Origin: CAZTZL01 sp964617625
GTDB lineage: Bacteria; Zhuqueibacterota; QNDG01; DSAB01
Direction of reading: 5' to 3'
Length of the DNA stretch: 13,747 bases
Assembly (NCBI GenBank): GCA_964617625.1
Contig: CAZTZL010000077.1
Location: forward strand, 1 to 13,747
The translations under genes were made by a program, and so were the position numbers. Below are positions 5,133 to 11,524 of this stretch, one piece after another; position 1 is the stretch's first letter, and each line of letters starts with the position of its first letter. Under the pieces are notes generated by a model. That model saw only the letters and a program-made list of their open reading frames with translations, did no database searches and had not been told where the DNA came from.

Positions 5133-8100
5133 CACAAGTCGCCATCAAACGCGGCGTTACATTTCTGATGATTTATCTCATCGCCGTGGGCTTCGGACTT
5201 TTTTCCCTCGGCAGGCTCCATGTTGATTTGTATCCGGATTTAAGTTTTCCGGTAATCGCTGTGATTACCCAGTATACGGGTGTGGGTCCTTTTGATATCG
5301 AAACCGTGGTCACGCGTCCTATTGAGGAAACGATTGCATCCGTGCAGAATGTCAAGACAGTCAATTCCACTTCCAGACAGGGGCTCTCGCTGGTCATGCT
5401 TGAGTTTGAGTGGGGTACTGATATGGATCAGGCGGAGATTGATGTACGGAATGCTCTGGGATGGGTAGAAGATTATCTGCCTGCGGATGTCAGCAATCCT
5501 CTTGTTTTTGCTTTCGATCCTTCCATGCAGCCAATAGCATTCTATACAGTGGGATCCAAAGTGCATGGCCTGGCCGAACTGAGACGCATCTCCGAACTGG
5601 AGATTGAACCCAGACTCGAACGAATTCCGGGTGTGGCTTCGGCTTCGACCACGGGCGGGCTGCAGCGGGAAATTAAAGTTCTTGCAGATCCTGTCCGGTT
5701 GAAGGCGCACAACATTTCGATTCAGCAGATAGAAAATGCCCTGCGCTCCAATAATATGCAGCTGCCGTCAGGCTGGATAGAAGACGATCAGCAGGAATTT
5801 ACAATCCAAACCATGGGTGAGTATCAAAGTCTGGAAGAGATTGAAAATACGCCGGTCGCTGTAATGGGGCAGACCGTCATTCATATCAAAGATGTGGCTG
5901 ATGTCGTGGATGGATTTGTGGAACAGCGTGCGCGTGTCTGGACCAACGGCAGTCCCTCTGTTATACTGGTCCTTCAGCGGCAGTCTGATGCCAATACAGT
6001 CAATGTGACCCGAAATATTAAAAAAGAAATGCCGCGTATACTAAGTGAACTGCCCAAGGGGATTGAGATCGGGACGGTATGGGAACAGGCGCAGTTCATC
6101 AATCGATCCATATCGAATCTTGGAAGCACAGCAATACAAGCCATCTTTCTGGCATTTATCGTGCTGCTCTTTTTCCTTCGCAACATCCGCAGCTCAGTAA
6201 TCGTGGCTCTTTCCATACCCATTTCCATGGTTGTCACTTTCGCTGTGATGGATCAGGCGGGGATCACTTTGAATATGATTTCCATGGCCGGTCTGGCACT
6301 GGCGGTTGGGCTTCTTGTGGACAATTCAATTGTTGTACTGGAAAGCATTTATCGTCATCGGGAGGAAGGGAAAACAGCACGAGATGCAGCGGATATCGGG
6401 ACGCACGAAGTGGCCATGGCCATCACAGCTTCCACGCTGACAACAGTCTCTGTATTCGTGCCTGTGCTCTTTGTGCCCGGACTGGCCGGACAGATGTTCA
6501 AGGACATGGTGGTGACGATCTGTTTTTCACTGGCGGCTTCCCTGATTGTTGCTCTTACTCTCGTACCGCTTTTGGCTTCACGTATCATGAAAATCGTCGA
6601 TACATCCCGTTCAAAGAAACGGTTGCATCAGCTGGGGAACCGGATTGGCGGGTGGATCGACAGCCTGAAATCTGTCTATATTAAAAGTTTAAAGTGGGCT
6701 CTCCATCACAGGAAAACGGTCCTGTTTTCTACAGCCGGTTTGCTGGTGATATCAATCATCATCCTGTTCACGCGGGGGGGTGAATTTTTCCCGCACAGCG
6801 ACATGGGCTATCTTCAGCTGGCTCTGGACCGTTCCCCGGGGACCAGCCTTCCGGCCATGGAAGAGAGCGTGCGGAAAATCGATCAAATTATTATGGATCG
6901 GGTTCCGGAGTCGGAGATTGTCTATACCAATTTTGGGCAGGGTGAAGGTGTCTGGGCGGCTTTTTCGTCGACCGGTTCCTATCAGGGAGACACCATGGCC
7001 CGGCTCAAACCACGATCGGAGAGAAAGCGGTCCCTGGATGAAATCACAGAAGATCTTCGCGAACCTTTAAGCCAGATTCCGGATATGAAAGTCCGTTTTG
7101 AAGACCGGGGTCAAGAGTCGTTTATGGGTGGTGGCGGAGATATTGCCATTGAAATATTCGGACATGATCTGGATGTGGCCAAAGCTCTGGCGAATGAGGT
7201 CGTCAAAAAAGTTAAAGATATCCGTGGTATTGTCAGTACGGAAATCAGTCTGCAGGAAGCGGCTCCGGAACTGAAAATCAATCTTGATCGTCAGCGCATT
7301 GCCGATCTTGGACTTTCCACCGCGCAAATCGGGCAGGTCATTTCAACCAGTATTCTGGGCAGTGTGGCTACCCGATACCGTGAAAGCGGCGACGAATTCG
7401 ACATTCGTGTACAGCTTAAAAAGGAAGCCCGGGAAAGTGAAAGCGATGTGGAAAATATTTTGATCATGACACCGACCGGGCATCAGATTCCCCTGAGAGC
7501 GATTGCCGACGTGGAATACGGTGTCGGACCCACGGCAATTACAAGGGAGGATCAGGAACGGAAAGTCACGGTCAGCATCGATGTGTCTGGTCGTGATTTG
7601 CGAAGAACCACAGCCGATGTCCAGAAGGCGTTAAAGGATGTTGCTATTCCCAATGATTTTCGGCTCGAAATCGGGGGCGCTGCCGAGGATATGATGGAAT
7701 CATTCATGTACCTGGGGTTGGCCTTTCTTGTGGCCATGGTATTGACCTATATGGTGATGGCCTCCCAGTTTGAATCGTTCATCGATCCGTTCATTATTCT
7801 CTTTACCATCCCGATGTCCATAATCGGTGTGGCCTGGGCTCTGCTTTTTACAGGAACCACACTTAGTGTGATGTCGCTGATCGGGATTATCATGCTGGTC
7901 GGCATTATCGTAAATAACGGGATTGTTCTTGTCGACTATATCAATCAGCTTCGGGAACGTGGAAACGAGCTGTATAAAGCGATTCAACTGGCCGGAGAAG
8001 CTCGTATGCGGCCCGTGCTCATGACGGCTTTGACCACCATTCTTGCACTGGCACCTCTGTCCCTTGGATTGGGAGCAAGCGGCGAGAATTGGGCGCCCAT

Positions 8101-8248
8101 GGCCCGGTCTGTGATCGGAGGTCTGACAGTAGGAACCGTATTGACCTTGATTGTTGTTCCCGTGATTTATGCGACGGTGGAAAACTATTCGGGTAAATTG
8201 AAAAAGAAAAGGGAAGCAAAACGGAAAAAAAGACTTGCGAAAGCATGA
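5123..8248 (+). CDS. HAE1-type RND efflux pump, inner-membrane permease
   Basis: The product is 1041 residues, the normal length for AcrB/SwrC-like proton-driven pumps. It has the duplicated layout: TM1 (about 12-30), a large periplasmic porter loop (LYPDLSFPVI at about 36-45), TM2-6, a hydrophilic linker, TM7 (HRKTVLFSTAGLLVISIIIL), a second periplasmic loop, and TM8-12 near the C-terminus. The TM4 motif GLLVDNSIVVLES keeps one acidic residue (Asp400), while the second Asp of AcrB is Asn401. In TM10 the AcrB lysine is replaced by Asn931 (VNNGIVLVDYINQLRERG). This VDN/NN pairing is familiar from SwrC/YerP-like members, so it is a subfamily trait rather than damage. The tail is very basic (KLKKKREAKRKKRLAKA), consistent with a cytoplasmic end. 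It is the last gene of the operon. Drugs, bile-type compounds, lipids or peptides are possible substrates; none can be singled out. Confidence 0.97.
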   Translation: MRITQVAIKRGVTFLMIYLIAVGFGLFSLGRLHVDLYPDLSFPVIAVITQYTGVGPFDIETVVTRPIEETIASVQNVKTVNSTSRQGLSLVMLEFEWGTDMDQAEIDVRNALGWVEDYLPADVSNPLVFAFDPSMQPIAFYTVGSKVHGLAELRRISELEIEPRLERIPGVASASTTGGLQREIKVLADPVRLKAHNISIQQIENALRSNNMQLPSGWIEDDQQEFTIQTMGEYQSLEEIENTPVAVMGQTVIHIKDVADVVDGFVEQRARVWTNGSPSVILVLQRQSDANTVNVTRNIKKEMPRILSELPKGIEIGTVWEQAQFINRSISNLGSTAIQAIFLAFIVLLFFLRNIRSSVIVALSIPISMVVTFAVMDQAGITLNMISMAGLALAVGLLVDNSIVVLESIYRHREEGKTARDAADIGTHEVAMAITASTLTTVSVFVPVLFVPGLAGQMFKDMVVTICFSLAASLIVALTLVPLLASRIMKIVDTSRSKKRLHQLGNRIGGWIDSLKSVYIKSLKWALHHRKTVLFSTAGLLVISIIILFTRGGEFFPHSDMGYLQLALDRSPGTSLPAMEESVRKIDQIIMDRVPESEIVYTNFGQGEGVWAAFSSTGSYQGDTMARLKPRSERKRSLDEITEDLREPLSQIPDMKVRFEDRGQESFMGGGGDIAIEIFGHDLDVAKALANEVVKKVKDIRGIVSTEISLQEAAPELKINLDRQRIADLGLSTAQIGQVISTSILGSVATRYRESGDEFDIRVQLKKEARESESDVENILIMTPTGHQIPLRAIADVEYGVGPTAITREDQERKVTVSIDVSGRDLRRTTADVQKALKDVAIPNDFRLEIGGAAEDMMESFMYLGLAFLVAMVLTYMVMASQFESFIDPFIILFTIPMSIIGVAWALLFTGTTLSVMSLIGIIMLVGIIVNNGIVLVDYINQLRERGNELYKAIQLAGEARMRPVLMTALTTILALAPLSLGLGASGENWAPMARSVIGGLTVGTVLTLIVVPVIYATVENYSGKLKKKREAKRKKRLAKA

Positions 8249-8291
8249 TGGCTATTCAAAGAGACAGGCGCTTAGGTAAGATATAAAACAG

Positions 8292-8357
8292 GAGGGGATA
8301 CATCCCCTCTTCCTTGTCCCGCATAAGCGGGACAAGGGTCTCCCCTCAAAGGGGAGA
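8292..8357. repeat. Block of three adjacent hairpins, REP-like intergenic element
   Basis: Three perfect or near-perfect stems lie in tandem: GAGGGGAT/ATCCCCTC (8292-8309); CCTTGTCCCGC/GCGGGACAAGG (8312-8337, 11 pairs, loop ATAA); and TCTCCCC/GGGGAGA (8339-8357). The outer stems share the CCCCT/AGGGG words, so they can also pair across the long central hairpin and form alternative folds. None is followed by a T-run, so a plain terminator is not the best reading. The compact, nested GC-rich design resembles REP-type intergenic repeats or an mRNA 3'-end protection structure. Confidence 0.6.
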
Positions 8358-8380
8358 AAATATTCTTGAAATTTAAAGAA

Positions 8381-8414
8381 AAACCCCGGTTTAGATAATG
8401 AGCCGGGATTTTTT
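8381..8414. terminator. Bidirectional intrinsic terminator
   Basis: CCCGG (8385-8389) pairs with CCGGG (8403-8407) around a loop of about a dozen bases, with T-A and T-G pairs extending it inward. Six T residues follow at 8409-8414 on the plus strand. The A-run at 8378-8383 gives a T-run on the minus strand. It therefore fits termination of both the pump operon and the convergent minus-strand genes. Confidence 0.75.
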
Positions 8415-8438
8415 ATTGTTTTTTAAGAAGAGTCTGAA

Positions 8439-10082
8439 TTATTTAATGAGATGCATTTTCTTAACGAACCGTTTTCCTCCCGCAATTAATTCCAGGAAAT
8501 AGAGACCCGAAACATAGTTGGATGCATTCCAGTTGACCTGATGCTCACCGATCCCCATTTCTTTATCACCCAGGACTTCCACCTTCTGCCCGGCCAGATT
8601 GTAGATGTTCAGGACCACATGTTGTTTTTCAGGTAAAACGAAATCAATGGCCGTCGCGGGATTAAAGGGATTGGGATAATTCTGACATAAAATTGGAGTC
8701 AAAGGTATTGTTGCACTATAATTGGTCAGTTTAACATTTGTGCCAACCTGATACTCATAGGCGCCGATATCATAGCCGCTGCCAGACGGGCGGGGATTGC
8801 CCTCATAATCTTGTGAAGGCGCTCCTGTTCCGGTTCCGTGATCCACTCCAAGGCTTCCAGACAGTAAATGCAGATTTGGTTGGCCCGGATTAACAAACAG
8901 GCTTGCGTCGGAACTTGCAACCAGCGAATGCGCATCCTCACCGCTGTAAGTAGTCCACGCGCCGGATTGTATTTGTGTCATGGTAAACTCATCTTCATAA
9001 CCGACAACAATTGCCCGTTCGGAATTATTATTGTGAAAGATATTGTAATCGCCGTGGTAATTTCCGATCCCTGTTTCTTCAAACAGCAGACCGATATTGT
9101 CTCCTCCTGCTAAGATGCAATTGCTCATATTCAACCCATCCAACTCGCTTTCTACCCGGATGGTGTATGTCTGTCCATTGTAAAAAGTACAGTTCATCAG
9201 TGTGGTCGTTCCGGGATCTTCGTCCCAATCCAGTTCCAAAACAGATTCACTGCAGTTATAGCCGATACAGTTGATAAGCGTGACCTGATCGGCCCAGAGC
9301 TTGTACGCTCCGTTCCAGCAGTCATAAGCCAAACAGTTGTTGAGGGTTGAATTCCGGGAACTGATATCGAATCCGTCATAGACATTATAAGTCGTACAGC
9401 GATTAAATACAAAATCATGCTGTGTCCCGTGCCCCAGCGCGAATCCGTCCACATTTGCTTCGCTGTCGCGGCCTGTATGGGCCACACAGTCATTGAAGGT
9501 TCCATTGTAGCAATCGGTTCCATCAGGGGATGCATCAAATCCATATAGAGAGAAATGATGGGCGACAACGCGGTTGAGTTCAAAATCGTGTGTTCCGGCA
9601 GAGAGACCGATACCGTAATAGACGTCATGCACTTCACAATCTGAAATTTCTATATGCCCAGCGTTTTCAATCCACATGGCATTTTCACTCCAGTTGCGTA
9701 TCTCAATATCCTTGAATTTGATATAGGACTTGTCAATGATGACACCATTTTCGGTATCGGTGACACCTGTGCCGTCAATTACCGGTTTTTCACCCGGATA
9801 ACCCGAAAAAACAATGGATCCATCGGTTGCATTTCCGCTGTTGTCGATGTAGATACTTTCATAATACACACCAGCCCGGATATAAACCGTCTCGCCGGCA
9901 GTTAACGTTTCCGCCGCATGCTGAATAGTGGCCCAGGGCTGGGATTCCGTTCCCGGATTAGAATCACTGGCCGAGGCATGGTTTTTATCCACATAATAGA
10001 TCTGTGCTTCAAGCATGCCGATCAATATAAATGTAAACAACAACGGTTTGACCAGACATTTCTTAATAGTGATGGTTTTCAT
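8439..10082 (-). CDS. Secreted right-handed beta-helix protein with T9SS-type sorting domain
   Basis: The product has 547 residues. A signal peptide (MKTITIKKCLVKPLLFTFIL..., likely cut after LEA, residue 26) is followed by a DUF1565/PL-like opening (YYVDKNHASASDSNPGTESQ, then ATIQHAAETLTAGETVYIRAG, about 29-71). About ten beta-helix coils follow (about 110-360) with repeated N-C and D-C turns (ISDCEVHD, FNDCVAHT, FNRCTTYN, LNNCLAYD, LINCIGYN, LMNCTFYN). A choice-of-anchor Q-like end comes next (GNPRPSGSGYDIGAYEY, about 428-444), then the sorting domain (QNYPNPFNP at 467-475 to the final KKMHLIK). AGGAG (10095-10091), eight bases before ATG 10082, fixes the start; an earlier ATG at 10100 lies before this site. 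The fold is shared by polysaccharide lyases and by non-enzymatic surface proteins, and I see no proven catalytic residues. It lies 31 bases after the kelch gene, so they are probably co-transcribed. Confidence 0.88.
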   Translation of the reverse strand: MKTITIKKCLVKPLLFTFILIGMLEAQIYYVDKNHASASDSNPGTESQPWATIQHAAETLTAGETVYIRAGVYYESIYIDNSGNATDGSIVFSGYPGEKPVIDGTGVTDTENGVIIDKSYIKFKDIEIRNWSENAMWIENAGHIEISDCEVHDVYYGIGLSAGTHDFELNRVVAHHFSLYGFDASPDGTDCYNGTFNDCVAHTGRDSEANVDGFALGHGTQHDFVFNRCTTYNVYDGFDISSRNSTLNNCLAYDCWNGAYKLWADQVTLINCIGYNCSESVLELDWDEDPGTTTLMNCTFYNGQTYTIRVESELDGLNMSNCILAGGDNIGLLFEETGIGNYHGDYNIFHNNNSERAIVVGYEDEFTMTQIQSGAWTTYSGEDAHSLVASSDASLFVNPGQPNLHLLSGSLGVDHGTGTGAPSQDYEGNPRPSGSGYDIGAYEYQVGTNVKLTNYSATIPLTPILCQNYPNPFNPATAIDFVLPEKQHVVLNIYNLAGQKVEVLGDKEMGIGEHQVNWNASNYVSGLYFLELIAGGKRFVKKMHLIK

Positions 10083-10113
10083 TTTAAAAACTCCTTTCAT
10101 TAAATTGAATTCT

Positions 10114-11427
10114 TTATTTTTGTAAAATCAGTTTCTTCGTCTGTATAAAATCTCCTGCTTTCATGTGGAGGAGGTAAATTCCGGCAGACACCTGATTGCC
10201 GGTGTCATCCAGACCATCCCACTGCACCTGATAGTATCCTGGTGACCTGTGATCATTGATTAAAGTACGGATTGACTGACCCAGCAAATTATTAATATAA
10301 AGTTTAACTTTCACATTTTTTTTTCCAGTGAAAGGAATTTTAAACTGGATTGTCGTCTGCGGATTAAACGGATTGGGATAATTTTGTCCCAAATGAAATT
10401 TATCTGGAGTATAGCCGTTGGTTTTGTCATTCAGAATGCTGGTCGATTGATCCGTATCATACACCTCTAAAGAGGATAAAAAAACCGACGTACCTCCGTT
10501 TGTATAGGATCCGCCGAGTGCATAGATTTTTCCATCTAAAACACAGGTCACATGCGCCCGCCTAATCTGCTGCATCGGCGTACCCGTGGACCAATCATTG
10601 GATATGGGATTCAGGATGTCTACTCTGTTACAGGAATTTTGTCCATAATAGCCACCCGTTACATAAATCAGGCTGTCAAGCGTGCAGGCAGCCAAGCCCC
10701 AACGTCCCACTGGCATATCATTTTTAGTCGTCCATGTATTCTGAAGCGGGTCATACACTTCTACCTTTCGATAAAAAACCGAAGTCCAGTTTTCAGTGGT
10801 CCCCCCAATGCAGGCAATTAAATTTTCATAAACACAAGCCGCATGCATAATCCGGGGTGTCGGCATGTCTGCTTTTTCCGTCCAGGTGCGTGTTGCAGGA
10901 TTATACACACTGACATCCGGCACGACAATACCGCTTCCTTCATTCGCTCCTCCTATCAGATAGGCCTGGCCATCTACAACAGCTGTGACAGGGCCGCCAT
11001 AATCATGCGGTGTATCCTCGATTTGCGTCCATTCATCCGTGTCAGGAGTATAAATAAAAACCTGTTTGCAGGCTGCGCCGAACGCGCTGATTTTTCCGCC
11101 AAAAACATAGATTTTTCCATCAAGGACAGCCACATTCACAAAACACAACGCCACAGGCATATTCGCTTTTTGAGTCCATGTGTCTATTAATGGATCGTAC
11201 ACCTCAAGAGCAGGTGTGACTGCGCTTGAACTTGTTGCCCCTCCGATCGCATAAATTTTCCCATCCAGAACGCATGATCCCAAAAAGCATCGTGCCGTCG
11301 GCATGGGGGTTTTATACGTCCAGGAATCAGCCTGGGCCTGACTGATGGAAAGGAAGCAAAATATCACGGAAATCACTATTAAACTCATGATCGATAGGAC
11401 CGTGTATTTTTTTTGGAATAATGTCAT
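10114..11427 (-). CDS. Secreted kelch-repeat six-bladed propeller with T9SS-type sorting domain
   Basis: The 437-residue product starts with a signal peptide (hydrophobic 9-28, likely cut after AQA, residue 33). Six kelch motifs follow at about 42-88, 90-138, 139-187, 188-237, 238-283 and 285-325. Each has the sequence order MP.., VLDGKIY, a GG pair, EVYDP and W. The last blade lacks its Trp strand, which the N-terminal DSWTYKT (34-40) can supply, closing the ring. The same inner position is Cys in four blades (52, 198, 248, 295). The C-terminal ~90 residues are a FlgD-like/type A sorting domain (GQNYPNPFNP at about 347-356, ending TKKLILQK). The SD GGAGGG lies four to five bases before ATG 11427. 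Kelch propellers bind proteins or sugars; galactose-oxidase-type copper ligands are not recognisable. The gene sits between two other secreted-protein genes on the same strand. Confidence 0.9.
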   Translation of the reverse strand: MTLFQKKYTVLSIMSLIVISVIFCFLSISQAQADSWTYKTPMPTARCFLGSCVLDGKIYAIGGATSSSAVTPALEVYDPLIDTWTQKANMPVALCFVNVAVLDGKIYVFGGKISAFGAACKQVFIYTPDTDEWTQIEDTPHDYGGPVTAVVDGQAYLIGGANEGSGIVVPDVSVYNPATRTWTEKADMPTPRIMHAACVYENLIACIGGTTENWTSVFYRKVEVYDPLQNTWTTKNDMPVGRWGLAACTLDSLIYVTGGYYGQNSCNRVDILNPISNDWSTGTPMQQIRRAHVTCVLDGKIYALGGSYTNGGTSVFLSSLEVYDTDQSTSILNDKTNGYTPDKFHLGQNYPNPFNPQTTIQFKIPFTGKKNVKVKLYINNLLGQSIRTLINDHRSPGYYQVQWDGLDDTGNQVSAGIYLLHMKAGDFIQTKKLILQK

Positions 11428-11524
11428 TTTCTCCCTCCATTAATTAAATTAGATTCTCCTTTTGTCCTGACCGTTCAGAAGTTCTACACCTAAACAATAA
11501 TTCTTGGCCATGATCACTAATCAT
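11428..11524 (-). promoter_or_regulatory. Spacer upstream of the kelch gene with an operator-like palindrome
   Basis: The 97-base gap contains CTGACCGTTCAG (11467-11478), an imperfect palindrome matching 10 of 12 bases of the CTGACCAGTCAG core upstream of the TetR-family gene. It also contains TGATCACTAATCA (11511-11523), another imperfect palindrome. No clear -35/-10 pair and no T-run hairpin was found, so the kelch gene may be read through from the gene before it or have its own undetected promoter. Confidence 0.3.

Larger units (their letters stand above)
8249..8438. other. Convergent intergenic region with stacked hairpins and terminator
   Basis: Between the stops of the convergent pump and beta-helix genes there is no coding sequence. 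The space is largely filled by three back-to-back hairpins (8292-8357) and an intrinsic terminator (8381-8414), described separately. Confidence 0.8.

Noticed and set aside
6079..6684. A 201-codon plus-strand frame inside the pump gene
   Set aside because: It overlaps conserved TM segments of the RND protein in another frame. Its translation is Gly/His/Ser-rich, typical of a shadow frame.
8292..8357. CRISPR-like repeat array
   Set aside because: The shared words are parts of inverted stems, not equal-length direct repeats with unique spacers. No CRISPR array was seen anywhere in the window.
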